Assembly (NCBI RefSeq): GCF_002078875.1
Contig: NC_034410.1
Span: 76,600,661-76,664,660, forward strand
Direction of reading: 5' to 3'
Source of the DNA: Numida meleagris
Lineage: Eukaryota; Chordata; Aves; Galliformes; Numididae
Length of the DNA stretch: 64,000 bases
Under the pieces are notes generated by a model. The model was not told where the DNA came from. It made no database searches and worked only from the letters and a program-made list of their open reading frames with translations. Made by a program: the position numbers and the translations under genes. Shown piece after piece: positions 29,901 to 41,800 of this stretch. Numbering within the stretch: the first letter of the stretch is position 1; every line of letters starts with the position of its first letter.

Positions 29901-32900
29901 AGAGCATAGTGTGTTGTACTTCTGTGTGTTGAGTAATGTAGGCTGCTGTAAGGCTGCTGCCTTTTTTGTTGAGTCAGTAACGCGCAAGTACAGTCTAATT
30001 TGGTATTTCATTAAAAGTGTGTTCTTCTGTGCAGCGTGTTATGTGATTCCGAGTGTTGCTTTAAGCTAAGGTACAATCAAAATTTTTTTGCAGTGTTCAA
30101 TCATTTGAGTCAAAATTGCTTCTTCAGTGAGACTTATTTTTTTGTAGTATTTATGGCTGTCTCTCTCCAGCTATTCCTATCAGTCTTCAAGTGGTGTTTT
30201 GTTCACAAAATTCCTTGTATCTGCTTTACCTATTACAAGTGTGAATGTACTCCTTATCTCTGTTCAAGAGAGGAGTGCTGGAAAACTGGGTGCTGGTGAA
30301 AAGAGCCTAGGCATTGGAGTGGGAAACTTCAATTTCTAGCCAACATCTAACAAAATGGGATAAGCATAACAGACCTCAATATACATATAGGAGTTCTGGC
30401 AAAACTTAGCAGTGAGCGAAATCCTACAAGTATTTTCTTTTCCTCCTGGAACTGATGCTGTATTTTTGACCAGGCTGTAGTTTTCTAGTACACAGCATTA
30501 TAAAGCTGTCTGTATGTGGAAATTCATGTGATGTAAAGTTGATACGGGATCTCATTTCTTGTTTTTTTTTTTCTTCTGGACTAAATTCCTGTTAAAAGGA
30601 CTCTAGTTAGAGGGTCTACAGTAAAAGAATGATGAGAACTTTTGAAATTATAAATGCTGATTTTTGTTTGTTTTTAATATATATTTTTAAGATTTGTTTT
30701 TTTTCTAGGTTTCTTTTTCACGTTATACAAATGTTGTTGTTTTTGGGGTGCCTCAAATGGTAAGTTTACTGTTTTTGAGTTGTTTAAATACTTCAAAACC
30801 AATTAATCTGCAAAATGTCAAATGTTAATCTACAAAATGTCAAAGGTAATACTAATATTTAGGTATTTCTTTTTGGTTGTTTATGCCCATGATAAAACCT
30901 GATAAAACATGTGGCAGCATGCAGGCTAGAGCTCTTTTTGTTGTCTTTACTATCCATTAGTGAAGGTCAGAAGTAAAATGAAAACTGCTGTGCTTAAGTT
31001 GCTTTGAGAAGGTGATAGATTGATTCTTCAAAATTTCAATTTTTCACACTGGAAAGAAATGGGATGTTTGCAGGGAGATGGAGAAGGGAGCTGCTTACAG
31101 CTGCTTTCTGTGAACTTGTTACTAGACGGTGTTGAACTTCCATTGTGTTATCTGAAAATGCTATCACCTCACATCAGGCCAGCAGCTAATGTACGGAAAT
31201 AATCCCTTGCTCATGTTAGACTGTGAGGGTTTAGGAAGGGAGACAGATACTTCAAGTGTAGGATGTGTAAAGGCACATATTCTTCTTAGGAGAGCTTTGT
31301 AGTTTATGTTGATCGTGTCTCTGGTGAAAATGGGTCATTCAAGATTGCTGAGATATGGTTGCATAGATGCTACTTATTTGGTATATTAGATCAGTCAGAG
31401 TTTACTTTTACTTTGGCTTTCAGCTTTATCTAGTTCTTATTTTTCTCTTCTTGCTAGAAAAGAGGAGGAAATCTTAAGTATTTACTATTTTATTTCTTTA
31501 TTAGTGTTTTCTATATAGGTTGAATGCATATGCAGGAGTGAAATGGAAATATCCTTTAGATGCTTCTGTATTGCTCCTTTTTCTGCTAGGGCAGATGTGC
31601 AATGAAGTGGCTGCAGAGCTCTACACGATGGCACACTGTACAGCATACATTGATATTATTTCTGGCGTAGCAATAGGAAGGTGCATGCTCAGAGAAGCAT
31701 AAGGATGTTTCCCTGCTGTTCACTTTTTCTTTGACAGTGTTGGAGTTAAATGCCTGCTTCAGATTCACACCTAAACTCACGTTGAAAACTGAAGTGCAAA
31801 TGCAGTGCTTTTTACTTCTTTACTATCTCCTTTTTTTCTGGTGGCATTTTAGTGAGAACAAGTGCAGTGCTTGTGCTGCAGTTGTTCCCAGGTTTGAATG
31901 TTGCATGTTCTCTAGCTTGAGTTCCAGGAGGGGGCAGTGTGAAGATTGGAATCTGAAGTCAGAAATTCTGCGTTTGCACCAAGGGCGGAAGTGCAGGTGG
32001 AGAAGCTTATTTCCAGTTTATGAAAATAACTAAATACCCTGGAAATACTGGCTGAATTTTAAAAGTAATAGTATAAAATGGGGGTAAGTTAGTAACAGAT
32101 ATGATGGAAAGAGTAGCTATTAGTCTCAGAATTACTTCAGTAAATCCTGTAAATATCAGACTGAATTCTTCCAATAAAAATCCCATCAGAAATGTAACAG
32201 ACCCAAACATACAAACTACTGTGTTTCCTGAGAATTAATTTCCTTCTTGTGTCTTTAAATTTACTTTTCAAGTTGTGAATGCTTAGCCTCCTGAATGCCT
32301 GAATTGTTTTTGTAGAAACTCTAATGCATTTTCTCTTTTTTACTGAAGGCAGTAAATGTCTTTAGCTCTTACAGTAATACTGGTCTGATTTGATGCTGTC
32401 ACACTGCGCTTTTATTTTGCATCCAAGATTAGCTAACAGATCTGGGATGTATTGAGGATGTATTGATCTTCAGGGAAGACTGTGAGGCCTCTCTGTTCTT
32501 GTAAGCATCTGGGGGAAGCTGTTTTTCAGTGAGTCATTGCAAAGAGACTTTTATTTGGGATGAGATGACAGAAGTTTTACTAGGTGCTCATGTTCACGAC
32601 TTCTGTTGAATTTAACCATGTATATACTACACAAGGTTTTACTGAACTGTATATTTATGTAGACATTTAAATAAGTAATAAAATCATTCTGATATCAAAT
32701 AAAGTATGATTATAACATCTAAAGTTACTGAGAGCTTTAATCCTACTTTGGCTCAAGGATACGGTTCTTTTTGGCTGAAGTATTAATGAAATTTTCTAAT
32801 TTGAGATGTGAGATGTCACTGTCTTTCATTGTTAATTGTTAAAGGTTGGGCTAGGTCCACATTCGTAAACTATTTTAATTGCTGTAACAACTTAGTCCTA

Positions 32901-34458
32901 CCTCTTCTGGTGTATGAGCTCAGTTTGAGAGATTAAATTGGGCTTGCTTTCTCATTTATTTAAGATTCAGTAGCAAAAATATTTAAAAGCATTTGCTATA
33001 TGGACAAAATCAGAGCACGCTATGCTTAAAAATATTATTCATAGATCTAATATACCAATGAGTTACCTCTGAATAATTTTCCTAAAATATTTACTTGTAA
33101 TTTAAACATAAGTATAGTGGGAGGCTGCATCAAAGATGTACACCTTAAATGTATGTGATAGCAGAAGTCAGCTTCAACTTTTGGAAATATTATAAAACAA
33201 GACCAACTGAAAAAAAATGTTATGTGTTTGTTTTAGTTTTATTTTGTGTCCGTCCTGAGTTCAATTTAACTGTATTTGTCAGTAGTTCCTGTCCTTTTAA
33301 CCTTTTTAATAGCTAAATGCTATGCCATTACATCAAAATACATCAAAGATATGAAAATAAATAGATTTTAATTTTGGAGCTTCTTGCTGTAATTACTTGC
33401 TATGATAGATGCCATTTGTAGGAAGGAATTTCAAATTGATATGAGGTGATCTACTTAAGCATAACATCAGACTTTTCCAAAGGAGAGAAATGGATAGATC
33501 TATAAAGTGGATTTTTCTTGATTTATTTTTTTTCTTCTTCTCATGATAAAATATATCTCTGAGGTTGGAATTGAATTCCTTTGAAGTCTAAATGTGTTAA
33601 TACATTTCTCACAATCTATAGTGGAATTTCTGGCATACGTAAGATAAAATATTTGGGCAGAGCGTTGCTCCGTCTAGGAGGAGTAATGGTATATCCCTTT
33701 GCAAAAATTGAGCTGATACAAAAGCCAGTGGAGGAAAGCTGTTCTGAGCAGGTCTTCGAAGTATATGGTGTTTCATACAGTACTGCTGAAAGTAGTCATG
33801 TCAGCATGTTAATAGGCATGGGGCAACAAAGCTCAATTTCGATGATATTTAATGCATTAGTACTTTACTGTATAGTACCAGCAAAATGCTTACTTTGGAT
33901 TACTGACCAAACATGGTATTTTGAGCATCCCAAGGACTGGTTTGAGGTTAGACTGGAAGTCATGAGAGGCATTGGCTTTCAGGTATCACACAACAAACAA
34001 TTTATGCAGCTTGGGTGTTACAAATAATATAAATTTGGAGTGCTAAGCTCTCATTCTCTACAGAGAAGAATCCCACTGAAGAAGATAATGAATTAGAATC
34101 AGCGAAGTCTTTTCTGAACTTGTTGTTTGTGGTTCTGTGGGTTTTTCCCTAATTTTTTTTTTCAAAAATTCCTCAAACCTTTGTCTTGTCTTAGACACTT
34201 GAATTAGAGAATGCTTCTGGTTTATACTGTTTCTGAAAGTTTTTTATTGGTGCTCCACAGATGCCAGAGCTGGAGAAGAAGCTCAAAGAAGAACTTGGAT
34301 GTAACGCCAGAATCATTGCTTGTCGTTTTCCATTCCCGTGCTGGATCCCAGATCATACAACTGGAGAGGGAATAGACACTGTGTGGGCCTATGATTTGAA
34401 ACATTCTAGAGGATGTGAAGCAAGAAACTTGGAAGTTACACCAGAAGGAGAATCTTGA
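26903..34458 (+). CDS. ATPSCKMT: ATP synthase c-subunit lysine N-methyltransferase (FAM173B), four coding exons
   Basis: This mitochondrial SAM-dependent enzyme trimethylates the c-subunit lysine of ATP synthase. Coding exons are 26903-27178, 29545-29682, 30709-30759 and 34261-34458. All boundaries are GT-AG, all junctions are phase 0, and together they give 220 residues plus TGA. A membrane-spanning stretch ([20 protein letters not shown]) covers about residues 29-48. SAM motif I is VDIGSGDGR (83-91), followed by GYELNP (105-110), FYISDLWK (131-138) and VFGVPQM (149-155). The C-terminal exon holds [18 protein letters not shown] and DTVWAYD, as in the human protein of about 233 residues. The N-terminus differs from mammals and starts at the first ATG after the acceptor CTCAG at 26897. 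An upstream coding exon is possible, because the frame stays open back to the acceptor. Confidence 0.95.
27179..28692 (+). other. First part of ATPSCKMT intron after the first coding exon
   Basis: Intronic sequence from GTAAGT at 27179. It contains a TG/TA microsatellite at 27989-28021 and otherwise nothing recognisable. Confidence 0.6.
27989..28021. repeat. (TG)n(TA)n microsatellite
   Basis: TGTGTGTGTG passes into TATATATATATATGTATATATATA. A smaller related patch (GTGTATATGTATATA) lies just upstream near 27945. Confidence 0.9.
28693..29155 (-). mobile_element. CR1 LINE fragment in an ATPSCKMT intron
   Basis: The + strand begins AATCACAGAATTGGCTGG, then AAGGGACCTCTAGAGATCAT and CTAGTCCAACC. 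It continues through AGAGAAGGGGACTCCACAAC to CTCTCTCCAGTAGATCCCTG near 29150. This is the reverse complement of about 460 bases of CR1 3' end. It is opposite in strand to the host gene, in the intron between the first and second coding exons. Confidence 0.92.
30803..30846. repeat. 22-bp tandem duplication
   Basis: TTAATCTGCAAAATGTCAAA plus TG (30803-30824) is followed by TTAATCTACAAAATGTCAAA plus GG (30825-30846). The copies differ at two positions. It lies just after the third coding exon of ATPSCKMT. Confidence 0.85.
33581..34027 (+). other. Unexplained 148-codon open frame inside the last ATPSCKMT intron
   Basis: This is among the longest open frames in the window that belongs to no recognised gene. 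Its start is not ATG in the DNA (TTG), and the first in-frame ATGs come later. I recognise no domain. The frame has a mixed composition with several hydrophobic stretches. In AT-rich DNA of this amount, roughly one frame this long is expected by chance, by a rough mental estimate. I treat it as probable noise. Confidence 0.2.
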
Positions 34459-34631
34459 ACATCCTGTTTGTTTATGTACTGAAATTTTCAACTTTGACTT
34501 CATTTGTTAGATGATAAGTGTAATGTAACCTATATCTCAGGTTATGGAGGTTTATAATCTCTAAAACGTTGGGGAGTACATTGATCATTTGAAAACATAG
34601 AAAGGTGTAGTTGAAGGATGTAATGTGGTTG

Positions 34632-34637
34632 ATTAAA
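34632..34637 (+). promoter_or_regulatory. Candidate ATPSCKMT poly(A) signal (ATTAAA)
   Basis: The first poly(A)-type hexamer after the stop codon, about 175 bases downstream. It is the common variant, not the canonical AATAAA, so a longer 3'UTR using a later signal is possible. Confidence 0.35.
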
Positions 34638-34639
34638 GA

Positions 34640-35640
34640 ATATGAGAAATCGTTACAGAAATCAATAACTGTGATATGGAAAATTGAGTAAAACAAGGTT
34701 CAATAATGTTAAGGGAAGCATATAAGTTCAAGTACTTGAATTGGCTAACCTAAAACGTATTCTTTTCGATACTGTGTAGCATTTGCTACTGTTCTTGGGA
34801 GTGGTGTGCCAGTGGCTTCTCAAATGAGCCGTAGTTCCCAAATGTCTTCATTAGGTAAGCTAAACAAGCATAATCAATGTACATCATACATCAAACTGTT
34901 GCAAACTGAGTGTAAAGATGCGGATACTTTGCACTTCAGCCATAAATGTGTGTTTTTAAATGGGATATGATACAACAAGCAAATATAACGAGTATATTCT
35001 TTAACAGACTTGCATCCCTTCATTATAATTGTGTGTATTTCTGTGAAGACAAAACTGCAGAAATGAGTTTTTGTTGGCATAAGTCTTTGCAGATGACCCT
35101 GATTTTGTCCTAAGGTCTCTGATTTAGGAAGAATTTCAAAAGTCACCTACTTGGCCATGAATTTTGAACCCTTTGTGCCCAAACCTTGGATATGGTATGT
35201 GTGAGACTTGCTTGCTTGAGCGTGTCAGGAAGACAATCTCTGATTCCACAGGAAGTTGGTCTGGCTAGCTTCATTAAATCTGAGTTGACCTGGTCTCATT
35301 TTCTCATTTATAGTGAGATGGGCAAGGATTTTTCCAGTTGAGCTTATTTTTACTCTGAGCTGTGTCATGTGAGGTCCTTCAGAATCATGGCATCACTGCT
35401 TGGCTTTTCCTTGGAAGTGAAGCAAGTTCTCCCTGTCGCTCTCTTTGATAGTGATTTGCAGTGGGGAGCTGTCACTGCCCTAACATTGTCCTTTCTAACC
35501 TGGTAACATGGTTACAGCACTTCCCTATTTTGTAACATTCTGCTTGCTTTGTCTTTCCTTGGGTTCCCAGGTAAAGTTTGACTTATCTTCACTAATTAAC
35601 AGCGAGTCAAAATTAAATAATAGCTTACCTTGGCCCCATT
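34640..35640. other. Sequence downstream of ATPSCKMT, no gene seen
   Basis: About 1 kb that may include the rest of an ATPSCKMT 3'UTR. No repeat or open frame of note. Confidence 0.4.
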
Positions 35641-35644
35641 TAAT

Positions 35645-35800
35645 TACAAAATAACAGAATGGCTGCAAGCGGCCTCCGAAGGTAATTTAGTTTAATCCTG
35701 CACAAGCAGGGCTGCCTAAAGTCAGTTTCCACAGACTGTGTCAGTCAGCTTCTGAATATGTCTGAGGAGGGAGACTTTGCTATGTAGTGACCATGCAAGT
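35645..35800 (-). mobile_element. Old CR1 3'-end fragment
   Basis: The + strand reads AATAACAGAATGGCTGCAAG, then GCCTCCGAAGGTAATTTAG and TTTAATCCTGCACAAGCAGG. Then follows a diverged CR1-like block ending in GAGGGAGACTTTGC at about 35780. It resembles a diverged reversed CR1 tail. Confidence 0.65.
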
Positions 35801-35804
35801 TTGT

Positions 35805-38800
35805 CAAACCTCTGCGTGCGTGCTATCTGTAGAACTAAGCTAGATCAAGTTAGGAAGTTGTCACCTGACTGCTAGGCAATTGCTAACATAACTAAAATTA
35901 GCTCAGGCCAAGGGAATTTGCAGAGACTGCTTTTTGGGTCAACACAAAGCCTGTGAAGTTTCATTAGCAGTTGAAAGACATATTTCTTGGACTTACAGTA
36001 TCTGACTTGAAGATAAATGGTACAGTAGAATGTTTTTCTTCTGTACACAAAAAGAAGAAAGGAGCAAATATATATGCTGGAGTGTGCAATGGGAAAGATG
36101 ATTGCAGTCTGGCATGTGGTGAAGCACAGCTGTGAACATCAGGACTATCTCTTGAAGAATACTTTTTACTGGTAAACCATCTTTTACAGCATTTCACTGC
36201 AATGTCGCATAGTAGATCTTGTAAAACGACACTAAACTCTTTCCAACATTATTTAAGGGTTATGAATATTACAGTGATAGGACTGGGCTACAGTGGCTTA
36301 CCTTAAATGTCTACATTTACTTTAATATCCATTTAATGGCCATAAAACTGGGATCTCAGACAAAGGATGTCTGAAACTATTTCTACTAAAAAAGGCTGTA
36401 CAGAAGGGATGTTAGCAACTGAGCCAAGAGTCCTTCCCTGAAAATTTGTAGAGGGGAAGAAGCAAAAGATTTTGATAAAGTGAGTTGTGACTCATCTGTC
36501 ATGCTTTGCTTTGACCTGTCTTTCTGCTACTTGCTCTCACTAACATTCACACAGGTTAGTTGGCATGGAATGAAGTAGATATGTTTTCCCTTGTGTTTGG
36601 CTGTGTATTTGTCTGTTGTATTATCATTTACTTGCCTGTTAAAACATAAATCTGATTTTCTCAGTTCTGCCTTTAAAAGACTCTGGTGTGGACTTAGTTA
36701 TCGCCTATTGCTTCAGAAATACTTGTTGAAGAGAGTGAGGTAGAATTAATGATGTGATGGCCTGAGCTTTAAGAACATTAAGTACTGTTCTCAAGGCGAG
36801 GAGGAATTTATGATTGCTTTTAAAGCAAAGCAGAGGCCTATTTCTTACTCTGGACATATACCTTTTGTTAAGGGTCTACACTGAGATACACAATGGTCTA
36901 CAGGGTTTTTATTCCTTATTGCATAAAGGAATGCAGTGCATTTCCTGTTGTCATGGATGACGTGCAAAACAGAAAGCAAATTGCTCTGATTTATACAGAG
37001 AACCAAGAAAGCATTTTCTTTTCATGTCATCTTCAATTTTCCCAATCACTTGTTAGTATTTAATCTAGTAAGGTATCAAACGAGCATAACCATGGTTTCA
37101 GTTTTCACTGTATGGATTATTATGTTACTACACTTCCAATTGCTCAGGTAATTATGATTTCATTGATGTGCTACTTCAAAGTACCAATTTGTTACTTTTG
37201 AAAACTAAAAAAGCCTTAGAGAACTGGCTTAATCGAATTACAGTGCCAGTCTGAAGCCACAAGAAGGAAACCCCCAAGCTATGCATGCTGCTGTTCAAAA
37301 CCAAAGTAATTCAGATGCACAGGAGAAAAACGGTAGTTTATCTTTGATTGTTTTCTAGTAGAATCACCTGAGTTTTGGGAGCTACTTGTTTTATTCCTTC
37401 CTTGTCCTGATGTATCTTCGCAAAAAATAATGTTGCCGCATTGCTGAATGAGTAATGCTTTACTGAAATTCGGTAGAACTTGATCTGTTTGAAAACAAAA
37501 TAAAATGTAGTTCTTTGGGCAGTGGTTTGATTCTGAGAGAGCCATCTGATATGCAAGTCGCTTGGTGTATACTGCACAGTCAGTATGGCTACCTCAGTCT
37601 CACCCAAGCTTGTCCAGATTTGTGTATTTGTTTTATGAGCTTTAGGCATTTCTGTATTACTAGGTGTATTCAAGTTCTTGACTTACCCTCTGGAGTGTGA
37701 TAATATACTGTCACTTAATCTAATACTGCTCTGAGGAAGCTCATCCTTTGTCTCTGCACTGCTGTTTGTTTGTGACTTATGAATTGTAGCCAGGTAAGGA
37801 GATGCAGAATCAAATTTAGAATGCAGTACTGCATTTCACAAGTGTAGGTGAATGAGTATTATTTGTGGGGAAAACACTTCCAGGGCCCAGGCTTAGGGAA
37901 AGTCTTTTACCTTTAATAAAGGATGCATCTCATGAGGCACCGGAGATCTCCTACATTCTGCATTAGTATTATTTTAAAGACATTTCTCATGTGAACATAA
38001 TTTAAAAAATGTCCCCACCATCACAATATCCTTCTGAGATCTGAAGAGCAAGAAAGCAGAGGCAACATCTTGTTCATCTTCTATGTTGTGTACTGTGGGG
38101 AGGAAAAAAAGGAAGGGTATCTATAGCCAGAGTACGGCACTTAGAGCCATTCCAAAAGCAGTCTGACAGACTTGCATCGTATCTGTATGTATTACTCATT
38201 GGATTTGTGCATTCATATTAAGAATGAGGTGTGGTGAAATGAGAGTCAGAAATGAGGCTGATGCCATTATGCTTGAATGAGTAGGAATTCCTCATAGATC
38301 ACCTCAGACTTCTGTAGTTTATTTTTATGATGGTTTGCAAATGCTGAAGCATTATTCAAGGAAACATGATTCTTTCAAATACATGATTGAAGAGGGCACT
38401 CTAACATCAGATTTAATGACAATACATTCTGATTTAAGTTATTTTTCTTTTCCTAAGTTTGCAAATGTCTAGTTTTATAATGTAGCTACAACCTGTTTTT
38501 TTAGAAATAACTCATTTCTGCCAGGAGAGCTCTGGAATACTTGATTAAAAATGTGGCTTCTATATTTAATTGTTAAAAATCACTCCCAAGTGTGAAAGCT
38601 GTAAAAATTAATCTTCTTGGTAATTTTTTTTTTGTTGGTTAATCTTTATTCATCCTCATAGCCTTTACTTATGAAGACTGTTAGCTGTCAGTTCTTTCTT
38701 CATTCTGTTTTCTGATTTCTTCCTGTTACTTCAGCATTTGCTTTTATTTTTCATACTGTCTTCGTACAGTTTTGAGTGTGTGCTTTCATAAATTCATCAG

Positions 38801-41800
38801 AGCTTCTCATTTCCTTTCATTTTCTGTAAACTGATAGTTTTTTTTTTTCCAGTAAACCTTGTAGGAAGACTTAGTATGTTGCAGGAATGTCCTTTTTCTC
38901 TGTAGATTTTTTCAACATGTATTTAACTAACCCCTTGTTTTATTTAGCTGTGTGCTGACATAGCATGATTTTTGTTTCCAGTAAATGAAAGAAAAACACA
39001 TCCACCCATATGGTATTTAGACTGAAAAACAGCCTTGGTCTACAACAATTCCGACAGTTTAGTAGTTTTAAGTACTTAATTTTGCATTTTTATTGTATTT
39101 CATCACTTGGGAAATGAACACAGGCCTTTTATACATTCAGTAGTTCCTCTTGTTTGGGTTATTTATTCAGGTGGGATTTTTGCTGATTTCTTTTTCTTAG
39201 TATAATGTTGGGTTTTCTATTACAGTCTTTGGTTGAAATGTGGGACTGATGTTTTTGCTGTGAATTGCTGAGTAGTCCTTGAAAAATCACTGTAATGCTA
39301 CTGAGTGAACTGCTATGATTGGTTTAAAAAACAAAATTAAATAAAAACTGCTTTACCAGTAAATGTGAAGGGATACTTCTTGGTTTACTGTGTATATTGT
39401 GCTCTTTAAAAATAAAGTAGGTTTTGGAAGACCCTTGTAAAGCTTGTGGAATAAAGTTTTGAGGTGATCGGAGGTCTTTGCAATGTCAGAAATAGAAAAT
39501 TAATGGTTTTCTACCTGAGGTGTGTGGGCTGCTTCTGAAGAATCCAGAAGTAATTTAAAAAGTCGATCTACTGTCAGTAGGTTTGCTACCTGTGGTCTTG
39601 TCTTTCCATTGGAGAATTTCAATGTATTTGAAGTGAACATCTGAGTGTCACTGAACTAAAAATATGGATTTAGTTATGATGTTATGGACCAATGAAAATG
39701 AGTTTATCAAAGTGTGGGGGGGTCAGATGGTCAGAGTCTTCTCTTGCTGCTTCAGTGCTTTAATTTCAATTGTCAGTCTGATATGTCAAGCAAAGACCAG
39801 GGAATGCAAGGCTAATAGTAGTGAAGAAGCATGGTTGTGTGGTATTTTAAAATAAATCTATATTCTAGTAAATCTTGAAATGTTTATTCTGTAATACTTT
39901 ATTTAAAAAAAAAATGAACAACTCGCAAAGAACAACAATATTGAAAACAACAACAACAATTTCCAGCCCTTTCTGAGTGACTGCATCACTGATTTCAAAG
40001 GAAAGTGCATTTATCACCCTGAGAAGGTATAGAACCAGCTTCCTCTATGAAAACAATCGCTGGCTTCAGCAGCTGGCTGTTTTTTACCAAAGTGAGTTAA
40101 ATGTAATGTATGTCAGATCCACACTGATTTAACAAATGCTTAAGTTTCCTAGAACTGCTGCCTTGTTCTTGTAAGCCTCCTGGACATGCCATCTAAATTA
40201 GGTTGTTTGCTTATTCTAATAAAAATCCTGATCAAATAGAACTCTTCTGAGGATTATTTGTCTGAGTGGAAAATTAGGTAGTCTAAGCACTCTTCCAGGA
40301 AACAGGAGACTTGGGTGTTGTCCTATTTGTCTGATTTTGGTTGCTCTTCCAAATGCTCTATAGTGAATTTTGTAGCTCCTCTTCCTCTGCATCCCATAAT
40401 GAGTGATACTCCAGTTGCTACTCCTATGGCTCATGGTGCTCTTAACTTGGGCTTCTGCCTGCCTTTGTGCCCCTGCACTCCTCTGGGGCTGGGGAGGGAG
40501 GCTGGCTCCTGGGGTGGGCCTGGGAGCAAGCAGGGTTTGTTTGGGCTCTCTCCACTGCTTTTGTCTTTCTGTGCTCCTGTGTGGATGTGCAGAGGAGCTT
40601 TTATCACGTAGCTTAGCAAGATTTCCTCCTCCCAGCAGCATAATTGATGTAGTAGTAATAATATAACATGGTGAAGTCCTCTAACTTGGCAGCTGTGTGT
40701 CTGCATCTACAGCTGGAAGAGTGTATTTTCTGATGGCTGCTGCTGGGGGTGGCAGTACCTGTGCCATTACACAATGTGTGGAGCTAGAGATAGGTCAAAT
40801 GCTCATACATGCCATTCAGTGCTGCATTCTTACTGATGACTGGAAGACATAGCACCTATGGTGCTTCTTGACCTTTCTTTCTTCAATCTTATGTTTTTCT
40901 TAGCTATTTGTACATCAAATAGCTCTTACCATTTGATGTCTCTTGGTTACAACTTTTCAACTGCATTTGGATTCTGCTTTTTATATGAAAGTTAGTCTGG
41001 TTCTTTATATTTGATGATTTCCATTTTTTTTTTTTTTTGTAGGACAGAAGTTCAAACCATCACTGTTAAATGTAGATCAGCTACAATCCAGCTCAGGTAT
41101 TGTGACCTTCTTACCGTACTCTTTTACTTTAATTTTTATTTTTTACACTTTCTTACATAGTCTGTGTGTTAGTACCCTATGAAAGTGTCACTAGATCAGC
41201 ATAAATGAATGTGACTTTTTTTCTCTTTAGAAATTCTTTGGGAAGATCTGTCAAGGCCTACATGTTCTCATTTCTTGCTTTTATATTTTAATGTACAAAT
41301 GAGATAAACCGAGGCAAGAACTGTTTTCCTTAGGCCCATCTTTCATCAAAATGACTTGTAAGATAGAATGAAAAAGTGTTCATGAGACTTGACAGCAGCT
41401 TTTCCTGTTGCAACTCACTATCTTTACAAGCCCAAATGCCTTTCACCTTGACATTACCATCAGTTTGAAGCCCAGTTACAGTCTTGATCTTCTCTTTCAG
41501 AAGCTTTTTGACAGGGATCGGCTTAACCAACTCAAGGCCAGCAGTGGTGTGAGTTATATGTGTCTGGAAAACAAGCTGCTGAAGTTGATAGTCTTCCTAG
41601 GCTAGTTACTTTGGGTAACTTCAAGAGTCAGAGTTGAAAGTTTGACATTTATCCTCTCTAAATATGAACAACTTCAAGACAAAATGCTGCTTTCTCTATC
41701 GTATTTGGGGAAAATGCATGTTGAATGATGTGTGAACAAATACATTGCTTTCACCATGGCAATCAAATCTCTTTATGTACCAATTAAGCAAATATAATAA

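Larger units (their letters stand above)
30760..34260 (+). other. Last intron of ATPSCKMT
   Basis: An AT-rich 3.5-kb intron between GTAAGT at 30760 and TCCACAG at 34260. It holds a 22-bp tandem duplication at 30803-30846 and a 148-codon open frame at 33581-34027 without known family. No CR1 or LTR was recognised. Confidence 0.7.
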
